A stretch of 59,067 nt of DNA, taken from NCBI GenBank assembly GCA_022792885.1, contig JAAWBX010000021.1, positions 1 through 59,067 of the forward strand, given 5' to 3'. Source of the stretch: Lachnospiraceae bacterium. GTDB taxonomy: Bacteria; Bacillota; Clostridia; Lachnospirales; Lachnospiraceae. Under the pieces are notes generated by a model. It was not told the DNA's origin. It worked only from the letters and a program-made list of their open reading frames with translations, and did no database searches. Position 1 is the first letter of the stretch; the number at the start of each line of letters is the position of its first letter. Shown piece by piece: positions 25,209 through 33,613 of the stretch. The translations under genes and the position numbers were made by a program.

Positions 25209-26435
25209 CTATCTCGCGTCCATCTTTTTGATGGTCCGGTACAGAACGTCGGCTCCTTTGGCGACGTTTTCATATTCCGTCCATTCGTCCTTGCAGTGAG
25301 TCAGTCCCAGGTGGCTGGGCAAAAACAGCATGGCGATCGGCCAGTAGATGCCGAATACCATGGCGTCGTGTCCGGCGCCGGAATTTAAGTGCCGGCTGGT
25401 GTAGCCAAGTTCACATACGGATTCTTCAAACGCCCGGATAATGTCGGGGTTGTTGGGAGTCGGCGGCGTATAGGTGTAGAGTTTACAGGTGAAAGTAACG
25501 CCGTATTCTTCTTCTGTTTTTTGAATTTCACGGGCCATGATCCGGTCCAGCTCCTCAAAATATTCCTTGTGGCCGCTTCGATAGTCGATGGTGAAATGCG
25601 CCCGGGAGGGGATGGCGTTGATCTGGTCGGGATAAAGCTGTATGCGTCCGACGGTCATCGTGGCTTTTCCGGCATAATCTTTTGCTACGATATCGGACAG
25701 GCGGGAGATCAGTTTCGCGGCGGCTAAGGAGGTATCTTTTCGCTCGTCCATGGGAGTGGAGGGGTGAGCGGTCACGCCGCTTACCGTCAGGTCAAACCAA
25801 CGGCAGCCGAAGATGGTGTCCACGATACCCAGGTCAAGATGCTCGCGCTCTAAGATGGCGCCTTGTTCCATATGCACTTCCAGAAAGGCCTTGACCTTCT
25901 CGTCTTTGCGGCATACGCCGTCCAGACGGCCGGGCAGCCCGTAGGAGATCATGGCTTCTTTAAGCGTAATTCCGTCGTCGTCGGTCATGCTGTCCAGGTC
26001 TTCTTCCCCGAAAACACCCATGGCCATCTTGCTTCCGCCCAGGTTTTTAAAACGGGCGCCCTCTTCCAGGACCGTGGCTAGCACTTCGTAATCGCTTTCC
26101 AGTTCATCTCCGTTCTCCTGCATCATGCGGGCCGCTTCCAGCGCGCAGATAATACCTGCCTGCCCGTCAAAATAGCCTCCGCAGTATACGGTGTCCAGGT
26201 GGGAGCCGCTGATGATCTTTGGGGCGTTCGGATTTTTGCCCCGCCTCAGTCCCCAGATATTGCCGGCGTTGTCCTCTCTGGTTTCGAGTCCGGCGGCCTG
26301 CATGCGGGCGATCACGTAATCGGCCGCTTCCCGGAAAGCCGGGGTGTAAGAATAGCGGGTAGTTCCCTCCTCGCAGGGCGACGACATGTCGCGGAGCGCC
26401 TCAAGATCTTTCTGAATCCGTTTGGTATCAGCCAT
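25209..26435 (-). CDS. M20-family amidohydrolase (allantoate/N-carbamoyl-amino-acid hydrolase type)
   Basis: Binuclear metallohydrolase of the hydantoinase/carbamoylase branch of M20, 408 residues. Expected ligands are seen: SGSHLDTV (His), YFDGQAG (Asp), TVLEEGARF (Glu pair), LEVHMEQG (His) and a C-terminal LTHCKDEW (His). Family members cleave allantoate, ureidoglycolate, N-carbamoyl amino acids or related amides; the substrate is not decidable here. AAGGAG precedes the ATG and an extended -10 (TGC-TATACT, minus strand at 26500-26508) precedes that. It is 41 bases upstream of the binding-protein gene, so probably in the same operon. Confidence 0.87.
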   Translation of the reverse strand: MADTKRIQKDLEALRDMSSPCEEGTTRYSYTPAFREAADYVIARMQAAGLETREDNAGNIWGLRRGKNPNAPKIISGSHLDTVYCGGYFDGQAGIICALEAARMMQENGDELESDYEVLATVLEEGARFKNLGGSKMAMGVFGEEDLDSMTDDDGITLKEAMISYGLPGRLDGVCRKDEKVKAFLEVHMEQGAILEREHLDLGIVDTIFGCRWFDLTVSGVTAHPSTPMDERKDTSLAAAKLISRLSDIVAKDYAGKATMTVGRIQLYPDQINAIPSRAHFTIDYRSGHKEYFEELDRIMAREIQKTEEEYGVTFTCKLYTYTPPTPNNPDIIRAFEESVCELGYTSRHLNSGAGHDAMVFGIYWPIAMLFLPSHLGLTHCKDEWTEYENVAKGADVLYRTIKKMDAR

Positions 26436-26571
26436 TTCATATCTCCTTCCGATTTGCTATGAGCGCCGGGAGCGGTCGCGGCTGCCCGGCATTGCTCTCA
26501 GTATAGCATAAAACGGAAGGAGAGGGAAGAGAAAAACCTCCTTTAACTGCGCGTTCCTGCCGGCTGCCGCA

Positions 26572-28176
26572 TTATGGCGTTTCGGTTGTAAAACTTATGA
26601 ACGGCGAATAATAGAAGGAGGTCGGATAGATCCGGTTTCCTTTGTATCCGTCAAACGGGCCGTATTCTCCCGGGAACGTGTCGGCGGGAGATTGATAAGG
26701 GAGGCACCAGAGTTTTTCCCGGTGGTAAAATTGAACCGGGAAGAGGGCGGTATGCCAGAGAATATCCGGATCTTTCTCGTCTTCCGAAATAAAGGGCGTA
26801 ATCTGAAAACCCAGATAAAAATCGTATCGGTCGCCTCTTTCCGGAGCCGGGAACGTGATCAGGAGAGTTTCGTGCGGGAAGGAAATCCCCGCGGCCGTCA
26901 TGCGGGAGTAGAAGAACGTCCGATTCTCCTCGCCGATCACGGCGCCGGTGAAGTCGGTCAGATCCTGCACGTGATTCCGGAAAGAAAAGCGGATCGCGTC
27001 GGTATAGCGCCCTTTCGGCATCTCTTTCCAAGAGCCGTAGATCAGGGCACGGCAGACCTCCGTTCCCTCAAAGCTGCACAGCCAGGCCGTACAGAGGGCG
27101 GGGGATTCGTTCTCTTCTTCCGGAAGGATATTCGTGTTCGGGTAGACGGCCGCAACGCCTTCATAGCGAAGGATCTCGGAGGCCGGCAGGGCGGAGACGA
27201 CTTCTTCCGGAAGGCCGGCCGCGATCAATTCTTTCCGGAGCTTCGAGATTTTGTCCGGATCTAGGGCGACCGGTGCGAAACCGGTTGTTTCGGCAGAAAA
27301 ATCCGTGAAATATCTTTCCAGAAAATCTTCGGGATTGTCGGCCGGGAAGTTTCCGTTGTCGATCAGCTCATTCGGATCGACCTGATAGAAGATCCGGTCG
27401 GATCCGTCCGCGATTTCTTCGGAAATCGGAAGGGCGTCGGATTTGCCGGAAAGATGCATGGCGGTCGGCATTCCCAAAACCAGAAAGAGGATCAGAATCA
27501 AGATCAGTCCGCGGGTAAGGACGACGCTCCGGCCGTTTAAAGGCACCAGCCGGTAACCGTATTCCTGTAAAATGCTCCGGGTCTCATCCAGTTCCACTAA
27601 AATATGATAGAGGAAAAAGAGGTAAAGAGCCAGGAGAAGCCATTGAAACAGGCTTCCGGCGAAAAATATGCCCAAAAGGATCAGGACGAAATTAACGCTC
27701 AGATAAGCCAGTGCGGTTTTCAGTTTTTCTGCGGCTTCGGCTCGTTTTTCTTTGTTCTCGATAAAGGGGGGAAGGCCCCGGTACAGAAGCCAGAACAGGA
27801 GAAAACGGCTGCCCGCCAGCCAGGCGGTGAGGAGCTTGTCGAGGAATCCGGGCAGGACGAGGGGCGTGCAGGAGACTACCAGCCGGATTTCGTAGGAGAT
27901 CACGGTAACGAGGGCGATAAAAAGTCCGCCTTTCAGCCAGCCGGATCTCGCGGTAAGCCGGCAGAAGCCCCTTAAAATAAGAAGAAATCCCAATACGTTG
28001 ACGACGAATTCGGGCGGGAATCCAAACAGGTTGATATGAAAAGAAATTAAAAGGACCCCCCATAAGATCGAGGAGATCGAGCTTTCCCAGGGGGAAATGC
28101 CGAGGGCCTCTTCCCGTTTATCTTCCTGTACAAAAGCTTCCGCCTGTTCTACCAGAATGCGGTCCATTTCGTCCAT
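26572..28176 (-). CDS. Membrane protein paired with an ECF sigma factor
   Basis: A 534-residue protein of no recognised family. A short acidic N-terminus (about 1-27) is followed by about seven hydrophobic segments (about 33-250) and a large C-terminal region (about 255-534) likely outside the membrane, rich in aromatic and acidic residues. The start abuts the stop of the sigma-factor gene and uses the AAAGGAGGT inside that gene's end, so the two are co-translated. The position suggests a regulator or sensor of the sigma factor, but no standard anti-sigma domain is visible. Confidence 0.75.
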   Translation of the reverse strand: MDEMDRILVEQAEAFVQEDKREEALGISPWESSISSILWGVLLISFHINLFGFPPEFVVNVLGFLLILRGFCRLTARSGWLKGGLFIALVTVISYEIRLVVSCTPLVLPGFLDKLLTAWLAGSRFLLFWLLYRGLPPFIENKEKRAEAAEKLKTALAYLSVNFVLILLGIFFAGSLFQWLLLALYLFFLYHILVELDETRSILQEYGYRLVPLNGRSVVLTRGLILILILFLVLGMPTAMHLSGKSDALPISEEIADGSDRIFYQVDPNELIDNGNFPADNPEDFLERYFTDFSAETTGFAPVALDPDKISKLRKELIAAGLPEEVVSALPASEILRYEGVAAVYPNTNILPEEENESPALCTAWLCSFEGTEVCRALIYGSWKEMPKGRYTDAIRFSFRNHVQDLTDFTGAVIGEENRTFFYSRMTAAGISFPHETLLITFPAPERGDRYDFYLGFQITPFISEDEKDPDILWHTALFPVQFYHREKLWCLPYQSPADTFPGEYGPFDGYKGNRIYPTSFYYSPFISFTTETP

Positions 28177-28743
28177 TCATCTTACCTCCTTTAAGGTTAG
28201 GGCCAGTTGCTGCTTGATGCGGGCCAGACGGCTTTCCACGGAACGTTTGCTGCGGCCGGTTTCGGCGGCGATCTGGTTGGCCGTCTGAAGATAATAGTAT
28301 TTTCGGAGAAAGAGTTCCAGATCCCTGGCCGGCAGACGGTTCAGGGCTTCGTTTAGGCGCGCCCGCTGCTCGGCCAATAAAAGCGCGTCCCCGAGCGGGT
28401 CTGCCGATGAGGAACGGGTTGTCTCGCAGCGGGGCATTTTGGCGGGGTCCCTGGTTTCAAAATGGCAGTCGCGGCGTTTTAGGGCCTTCAGCCGGTCAAG
28501 AGCCGCGTTCCTTGTTATGCGGGCGAGCCAGGTTTTCAAAGAAGAGCGTTCGGGATCGTAGGACGGAAGGGTATGCCAGAGTTTCAATCGGATGTCGTTT
28601 AAACATTCTTCGGCGTCCTCCGGGTAACCGGCCAGAATACCGCGGATCACATATCGGATAAAGCTTCCGTAAGTCTCTTCCAGAAACGTCAGTCCTTCCG
28701 GGTCTTTCGTCCGGATTTTTGCCAGAATCTCCCGGTCATCCAT
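28177..28743 (-). CDS. ECF-type RNA polymerase sigma factor
   Basis: A 188-residue sigma-70 family protein. Region 2 is seen around FIRYVIRGIL...AEECLNDIRLKLWHTLPSYDPERSSLKTWLARITRNAALDRLK; region 4 in ALNRLPARDLELFLRKYYYLQTANQIAAETGRSKRSVESRLARIKQQL. I choose ATG 28743 over ATG 28764: AAGGGGGAA lies correctly spaced in front of it, and the product then starts MDDREILAKIR as in this family. It is paired with the downstream membrane protein. Confidence 0.87.
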   Translation of the reverse strand: MDDREILAKIRTKDPEGLTFLEETYGSFIRYVIRGILAGYPEDAEECLNDIRLKLWHTLPSYDPERSSLKTWLARITRNAALDRLKALKRRDCHFETRDPAKMPRCETTRSSSADPLGDALLLAEQRARLNEALNRLPARDLELFLRKYYYLQTANQIAAETGRSKRSVESRLARIKQQLALTLKEVR

Positions 28744-28882
28744 AGAATCTTCCCCCTTTTCCAATGATGCATTTGAAATTATTGCAGTGCCGGCAGGCGG
28801 CGCTTTACAAAATACTTCCTTTTCTGATTATATATACGACAAAGCCGTAAGGGAATACGCGGGTGGAAAAGATAAAAAAGGG

Positions 28883-28911
28883 TTGACAAATAGGCACAAA
28901 CGAATTATCAT
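28883..28911 (+). promoter_or_regulatory. Promoter of the metal-efflux operon
   Basis: TTGACA at 28883-28888, a 17-base spacer, TATCAT at 28906-28911. It is a near-consensus sigma-A promoter. Confidence 0.85.
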
Positions 28912-28929
28912 ATGAATAAACGTTCATAT
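28910..28929 (+). promoter_or_regulatory. ArsR/SmtB-type operator
   Basis: ATATGAA (28910-28916) and TTCATAT (28923-28929) form a perfect inverted repeat around six bases, overlapping the end of the -10 and the start site. It fits the known ArsR/SmtB/CzrA operator pattern with TGAA and TTCA half-sites. The encoded repressor (28976) is the likely ligand-responsive binder. Confidence 0.85.
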
Positions 28930-28975
28930 ATTTAACAAGCAAGTTTATTTAGAAAAAGAAAAGGAGGATCCGAAC

Positions 28976-29341
28976 TTGGAAGAGAATTATGCCCCAGCCT
29001 GTGAGTTTATGCATGTCCATGAGGAGATCGTAAATAAGGTGAAGACGGAGATGCCGGACATTGAAAAATTATATGATCTGGCCGAGTTTTTCAAGGTATT
29101 CGGGGATTGTACCCGGATCCGGATTTTACAGATTTTGTTTCAATCGGAAATGTGCGTCTGCGATATCGCGAATTTGCTGGGATTGGGTCAGTCGGCCGTG
29201 TCCCATCAGTTGCGGCTGTTGAAGCAGATGCGTCTGGTGAAGTTTCGGAAGGAAGGAAAGACGGTATTTTATTCTCTGGCCGACGATCACATTAAGACGA
29301 TCATGGATCAGGGAATGGAACATATCAATGAGGAGAGATAA
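28976..29341 (+). CDS. ArsR/SmtB-family metal-responsive repressor
   Basis: A 121-residue winged-helix repressor. The core runs LAEFFKVFGDCTRIRILQILFQSEMCVCDIANLLGLGQSAVSHQLRLLKQMRLVKFRKEGKTVFYSLADDHI. It has the CVCD motif in helix 3, N-terminal Cys and His residues (ACEFMHVHEE) and a C-terminal DDHIKTIMDQGMEHINE resembling the helix-5 metal site of SmtB/CzrA/CadC. Zn, Cd or Pb sensing is therefore likely. The start is TTG 28976, seven bases after AGGAGG. It should repress its own operon through the operator at 28910-28929. Confidence 0.9.
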   Translation: MEENYAPACEFMHVHEEIVNKVKTEMPDIEKLYDLAEFFKVFGDCTRIRILQILFQSEMCVCDIANLLGLGQSAVSHQLRLLKQMRLVKFRKEGKTVFYSLADDHIKTIMDQGMEHINEER

Positions 29342-29353
29342 GGAGGCAGCAAG

Positions 29354-29578
29354 GTGAAAAAAAGGGTTTTTAAGATGGAAGGGATCGATTGCGCGCATTG
29401 CGCGGGTAAGATCGAACGGGATCTGCAGAAAGTTTACGGGGAGTCCGCGGTCAGTTTAAGTTTTATGACCGGCCGTCTGACGATCGAGGCGGAGGAAGAC
29501 GCTTCGGATATTGAGGCAAACGTGCGGACGATTGCAAAAAAGACGGAGCCGGATATCGTTGTGACGTCGGTTCGGTAG
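29354..29578 (+). CDS. Free-standing heavy-metal-associated (HMA) domain protein
   Basis: A 74-residue HMA/ferredoxin-like metal-binding protein. The motif is GIDCAHCAGKIE (CxxC, residues 12-15), followed by a sequence pattern typical of P1B-ATPase N-terminal domains. The following ATPase lacks its own HMA domain, so this looks like a split N-terminal domain that delivers metal. The start is GTG 29354, seven bases after AGGAGG (29341-29346). Confidence 0.88.
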   Translation: MKKRVFKMEGIDCAHCAGKIERDLQKVYGESAVSLSFMTGRLTIEAEEDASDIEANVRTIAKKTEPDIVVTSVR

Positions 29579-29602
29579 GAGCCGGCCGGGGGGGAGAGTA
29601 TT

Positions 29603-31537
29603 ATGAATAAAAAGATCAGAAAAAATATTTTTCGAATCGTTCTCTGTTTTGCCGTGCTTCTTTCGGCGGAATTTCTGTCGCCGGAGGGGCTGCCCGGTTT
29701 GCTTTTATATATTGCCGCTTACGGGATCATCAGTTACGACGTGGTGTGGAAGGCCTGTCGGAACATTGCGGGCGGTCAGGTCTTCGACGAAAATTTCCTG
29801 ATGGCGGTCGCGTCCGTCGGGGCTTTTTTTACCGGTCAGTACGTGGAAGCGGCCGGGGTCATGCTGTTCTATCAGATCGGAGAGACGTTCAGCGATTACG
29901 CGGTGGATCGCTCAAGAAAGTCTATCGCTCACCTGATGGAGATCAATCCGGAATATGCGAATGTTTTGCGGAACGGCGAGGAGCTTAAGGTAGACCCTTA
30001 TGAGATCCGCGTGGGCGAGATTGTCCGGGTAAAACCAGGAGAACGGATTCCTCTGGACGGCGTGATCGTAAAGGGAAGCGGCAGCCTGGATACCAGCGCG
30101 ATGACGGGGGAGGCCGTGCCCAGAGACGCGGCGGAAGGAGAAGCCGTTATCAGCGGCTGTATCAATTTGAACGGCGTGCTGGAAATCCGGGTGGAGAAGG
30201 AATTTGATGAATCTACCGTGAGCAAAATTCTGGAGCTGGTGGAGAACGCCACCAACCGGAAAGCGAAGGCGGAGAACTTTATCTCGAAATTTGCCAAGTA
30301 TTACACGCCGATCGTGGTTTTTTCGGCGGCGGCGCTGGCGGTGCTTCCTCCGCTTGTCCTGGGCGGCGGATGGTCGGACTGGATTTACCGAGCCTTAAGT
30401 TTTCTGGTGATCTCCTGCCCCTGCGCCCTGGTAATCTCCGTGCCTCTAAGTTTTTTCGGCGGCCTGGGCGCGGCTTCGAAAAACGGGATTCTGATCAAGG
30501 GAAGCAATTATATGGAAGGGCTTGCGAATTTGGAAACGGCCGTCTTTGATAAGACCGGAACGTTGACGACCGGCGTATTTTCCGTAACGGCCGTGGAGAC
30601 GGCCGGGATGGAGACCGGCGAATTGCTGAGGCTGGCGGCCGCGGCCGAGCGCTTTTCCAATCATCCGATCGCCGTTTCCGTTCAAAACGCGTTTGCCCGG
30701 CAGCAGGAGGAAGAGCCGGGCAGATGGGAAGCGCTGGCGCCCGCTTCCGATCAGGTGCAGGAGGTGGCCGGTTACGGGATCCGGGCGGAATTAACGGATT
30801 ACACGCCGCATTGCGTTTCGGCCGACGGCCCGGACCGGGAGGAAGCCCGGTCGGTCCGGGTGCTGCTTGGGAATGAGAGATGGATGCAGAAGGAGCGGAT
30901 CGTGCTGCCTTCTTTTGAGGAACTCCCGCCGGGCACGATTCTTTATCTGGCCGTCGACGGGAAATATCGGGGCTATCTTGCCATCGGGGACGCCATAAAG
31001 GCCGATACGCCTGAGATGGTAAACGGACTGAAGGCGGCCGGTGTGAAGGATTTGGTAATGCTAACCGGCGATAAAGCTTCGGTGGGCGTAAAAGTAGCGG
31101 AAAAACTGGGCATGACGGAAGTTTTTACGGAACTTTTGCCCGGCGATAAGGTGCAGCAGGTGGAAAAACTGTTGAAGCGCCCGAACCGGAAGGGTTCGTT
31201 GATCTTTATGGGCGACGGTATGAACGACGCGCCGGTACTTTCCATCGCGGATATCGGAATCGCCATGGGGGGAATCGGATCGGATGCGGCGATCGAGGCG
31301 GCGGACGTTGTGATTATGAACGACGAACCGTCGAAGCTGGTGACGGCGACGGGGATCGCGAAAAAGACCATGCGGATCGTGAAGCAGAACATTGTTTTTG
31401 CCATTGGCGTGAAAATTCTGGTACTTTTGCTGGCGGCTGTCGGGCTGGCCGGAATGTGGGCCGCGGTATTCGCGGATGTGGGCGTACTGGTGCTGGCCAT
31501 TTTAAATGCGATGCGCGCGTTGATATATTCCGCGTGA
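29603..31537 (+). CDS. P1B-type heavy-metal ATPase (Zn/Cd/Pb class)
   Basis: Metal-exporting P-type ATPase, 644 residues, about eight membrane segments. Motifs: TGEAVP actuator loop, SCPCALVISVP (CPC metal site in membrane helix 6), DKTGTLTTG phosphorylation site, SNHPIAVSV (HP motif) and GDGMNDAP. MGGIGSDAAIEAADVVIMNDEPSKL near the end is typical of the ZntA/CadA (P1B-2) class. No N-terminal HMA domain is present; it is supplied by the preceding gene. A terminator follows. Confidence 0.92.
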   Translation: MNKKIRKNIFRIVLCFAVLLSAEFLSPEGLPGLLLYIAAYGIISYDVVWKACRNIAGGQVFDENFLMAVASVGAFFTGQYVEAAGVMLFYQIGETFSDYAVDRSRKSIAHLMEINPEYANVLRNGEELKVDPYEIRVGEIVRVKPGERIPLDGVIVKGSGSLDTSAMTGEAVPRDAAEGEAVISGCINLNGVLEIRVEKEFDESTVSKILELVENATNRKAKAENFISKFAKYYTPIVVFSAAALAVLPPLVLGGGWSDWIYRALSFLVISCPCALVISVPLSFFGGLGAASKNGILIKGSNYMEGLANLETAVFDKTGTLTTGVFSVTAVETAGMETGELLRLAAAAERFSNHPIAVSVQNAFARQQEEEPGRWEALAPASDQVQEVAGYGIRAELTDYTPHCVSADGPDREEARSVRVLLGNERWMQKERIVLPSFEELPPGTILYLAVDGKYRGYLAIGDAIKADTPEMVNGLKAAGVKDLVMLTGDKASVGVKVAEKLGMTEVFTELLPGDKVQQVEKLLKRPNRKGSLIFMGDGMNDAPVLSIADIGIAMGGIGSDAAIEAADVVIMNDEPSKLVTATGIAKKTMRIVKQNIVFAIGVKILVLLLAAVGLAGMWAAVFADVGVLVLAILNAMRALIYSA

Positions 31538-31558
31538 CCGCCATATGGTTATCGGAAG

Positions 31559-31587
31559 ACTTCCCGTGATTTTTGCGGGAAGTTTTT
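31559..31587 (+). terminator. Terminator after the metal-efflux operon
   Basis: ACTTCCCG (31559-31566) pairs with CGGGAAGT (31576-31583), followed by a T-run to 31587. Confidence 0.85.
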
Positions 31588-31623
31588 CGATTGTTTGGCG
31601 GTAATTTGATTTTGACAAAAAGG

Positions 31624-31652
31624 TTGTCCGGTTACTAACTTTATAGTAAAAT
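31624..31652 (+). promoter_or_regulatory. Promoter with BlaI-type operator
   Basis: TTGTCC (31624-31629) and TAAAAT (31647-31652) are spaced 17 bases. Between them lies the inverted repeat TTACTA...TAGTAA at about 31632-31649, close to the TACT...AGTA core of known BlaI/MecI operators. Autoregulation by the following gene is likely. Confidence 0.6.
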
Positions 31653-31682
31653 AGAATATAAAGACAGAAAGGAAAGACAGAT

Positions 31683-32069
31683 ATGAGAGAGCTGAGTCCG
31701 GGAGAGACCCTTATTATGAAAGCGATCTGGGAGGCGGGGGAAGATATTTCCGTTCCGGAATTGATGGAGGTTATGAGGCGGAAGTATGAGAAGGATTACC
31801 GGCGGACGACGGTGGAGACTTTTTTGCTTCGCCTGTCGGACAAACGGTTTTTGACGACCTATCGTGAAGGGCGTTTTGCCTATGTTCACGCGTTGGTATC
31901 AAAAGAGGAGTTTGAACAGAAGCTGGCCGGGAAAACCGTAGATTTCTGGTTTAAAGGGAAACTGTCGAATTATATAGCCGCTTTTTGCGCGGGGCGGGAG
32001 CTTTCCGAGGAGGAGCTGACGGAGATTCAGAGGGTTTTAGAAGGAATTGAAAACGGACGGGAAAAATGA
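31683..32069 (+). CDS. BlaI/MecI/CopY-family repressor
   Basis: A 128-residue winged-helix repressor starting MRELSPGETLIMKAIWEAGEDISVPELMEVM, followed by DYRRTTVETFLLRLSDKRFLTTYREGRFAYVHALVSKEEF, the normal Penicillinase_R layout with a C-terminal dimerisation part. Such repressors are usually inactivated by a BlaR1/MecR1-type membrane protease, but none is encoded nearby. Its stop overlaps an ATG of the next frame (ATGA). Confidence 0.88.
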   Translation: MRELSPGETLIMKAIWEAGEDISVPELMEVMRRKYEKDYRRTTVETFLLRLSDKRFLTTYREGRFAYVHALVSKEEFEQKLAGKTVDFWFKGKLSNYIAAFCAGRELSEEELTEIQRVLEGIENGREK

Positions 32070-32095
32070 GAACCGTACAGAAAGAAAGGGCAGAT

Positions 32096-32821
32096 ATGCA
32101 ATTGAGACTCCGGAATCTTTACAAAAATTATGGCGATAAGAAGGTTCTTTGTTCCGTTGATTTGACGCTGGACCCCGGGATTCATGCGCTTTTGGGTCCG
32201 AACGGGGCCGGAAAAAGTACGATGATGAATATTCTGGCAGGGATCTTGCCGGCCGGCGGGGGAGAAGTGTTCTGGGACGGGCGGCCCTGCGACGTAACCC
32301 GGAAAGGGAGAGAGCTTCCCTATCTGGCTCATTTTGGTTTTTTACCGCAGAAGTTCGGAAGTTACGAAGCATTTTCCGGGATGGATTTTCTGAAATATTT
32401 TGCCGCGTTGAAAGGTCTGGCTTTTGATTCGGCGCTGCGGGAACAGATCGGGCGTTATGTGGATATGTTGGAATTGAGCGGGGATATCCGGCGAAAGATG
32501 AGCGCGTATTCGGGCGGTATGCGGCAGCGGGTGGGCATTATCCAGGCGTTTTTGGGCGAACCGCGGCTCCTTTTGCTGGACGAGCCGACGGCGGGGTTGG
32601 ATCCGAAGCAGCGGCGCTGTTTTAAGCGGATGTTGGAGGAGATCAAAGGAACCTGTGTGATTCTTTTGTCTACGCATATCCTGTCCGATGTGCAGGAAAT
32701 TGCGGATACGACGGTTATCCTGAAGGAAGGCCGCGTGATGAGCCATCAAGAAACCGGGGCGGATCCGGAGGCTTTATATATGAAGTATTTCTCGGATTCA
32801 GAGACCGGGGACGGGGCGTAG
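32096..32821 (+). CDS. ABC transporter ATP-binding protein (first of a tandem pair)
   Basis: ATPase of an ABC-2-type exporter, 241 residues from ATG 32096. Walker A GPNGAGKST, signature YSGGMRQRVGI and Walker B LLLLDEPTAGLDP are intact, and the D-loop and H-loop (LLSTHILSDVQE) are present. An in-frame ATG at 32066 overlaps the repressor stop and could be used instead; 32096 is preferred because the protein then begins MQLRLRNLYKNYGDKKVL as in the family. It closely resembles the following gene. Confidence 0.87.
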   Translation: MQLRLRNLYKNYGDKKVLCSVDLTLDPGIHALLGPNGAGKSTMMNILAGILPAGGGEVFWDGRPCDVTRKGRELPYLAHFGFLPQKFGSYEAFSGMDFLKYFAALKGLAFDSALREQIGRYVDMLELSGDIRRKMSAYSGGMRQRVGIIQAFLGEPRLLLLDEPTAGLDPKQRRCFKRMLEEIKGTCVILLSTHILSDVQEIADTTVILKEGRVMSHQETGADPEALYMKYFSDSETGDGA

Positions 32822-32839
32822 AACATCGGAGGGGATTTT

Positions 32840-33523
32840 ATGGAGATCCGTATGAGCGGCGTATCAAAATCATATGGGAAAAAACAGGCGTTGGAGCCGT
32901 TGACGCTCTCTCTGAGTCCGGGTATCTATGCGCTTCTCGGCCCGAACGGGGCCGGAAAGAGTACGATGATGAATATCCTGGCCGGAGTGCTGGCCCCGAC
33001 GACCGGCGGCGTGTATCTGGACCGCCGTCTGCCTGCTAAGCGGGATTACGCGAGGATCATCGGTTATCTGCCTCAGCGCTTCGGCTGCTACGACGCGTTT
33101 ACCGGGCGGGATATGCTGTATTATTTTGCCGCGGCGAAGGGAATGCCGAGGAACGGGGAGACAAGAAAGCAGATTGAGGATTTTGTCCGGCTTATGGAAC
33201 TGGAAGACGAGATAGATCGGAAGATTTCCGGGTATTCGGGCGGTATGCGGCAGCGGCTTGGTATTATTCAGGCTTTTTTAGGCGACCCGTCCCTTCTTCT
33301 GCTGGACGAACCTACCGCGGGGTTGGACCCGAAACAACGCCTGTATTTCCGGGAAATGCTGGAGCGAAAAAAGGAGAATCAGATCATACTTTTGTCCACG
33401 CATATCCTTTCGGATGTGGACGAGATCGCGGATGTGCTTCTGCTTCTTAAGGAGGGAAGGCTGGTCTGCCGGATTCGAAACGACGAACAGGCGGAGCGGG
33501 TGTACGCGCGGTATTTCGGCTAG
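32840..33523 (+). CDS. ABC transporter ATP-binding protein (second of a tandem pair)
   Basis: A 227-residue ATPase, clearly a paralogue of the preceding one: the same GPNGAGKSTMMNILAG Walker A, YSGGMRQRLGIIQAFLGDPSLLLLDEPTAGLDPKQR and LLSTHILSDVDE. GGAGGGGAT precedes the ATG. The two ATPases would form a heterodimer on a pair of membrane subunits, but no permease gene follows, which is unusual for this operon type. Confidence 0.87.
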   Translation: MEIRMSGVSKSYGKKQALEPLTLSLSPGIYALLGPNGAGKSTMMNILAGVLAPTTGGVYLDRRLPAKRDYARIIGYLPQRFGCYDAFTGRDMLYYFAAAKGMPRNGETRKQIEDFVRLMELEDEIDRKISGYSGGMRQRLGIIQAFLGDPSLLLLDEPTAGLDPKQRLYFREMLERKKENQIILLSTHILSDVDEIADVLLLLKEGRLVCRIRNDEQAERVYARYFG

Positions 33524-33613
33524 CGCGGGTGCTGAAAGCCGGGCCGGGATCTGTGGAAATTCAGATAACAGGCCGCCGGCGTTTATGCCGGGGCAAAGAG
33601 AAAGGAAGTCGAT

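Larger units (their letters stand above)
28744..28975. other. Divergent intergenic region
   Basis: Between the sigma-factor gene (minus) and the ArsR-type repressor (plus). It contains the metal-operon promoter and operator at 28883-28929. I do not see a clear promoter for the sigma gene. Confidence 0.5.
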
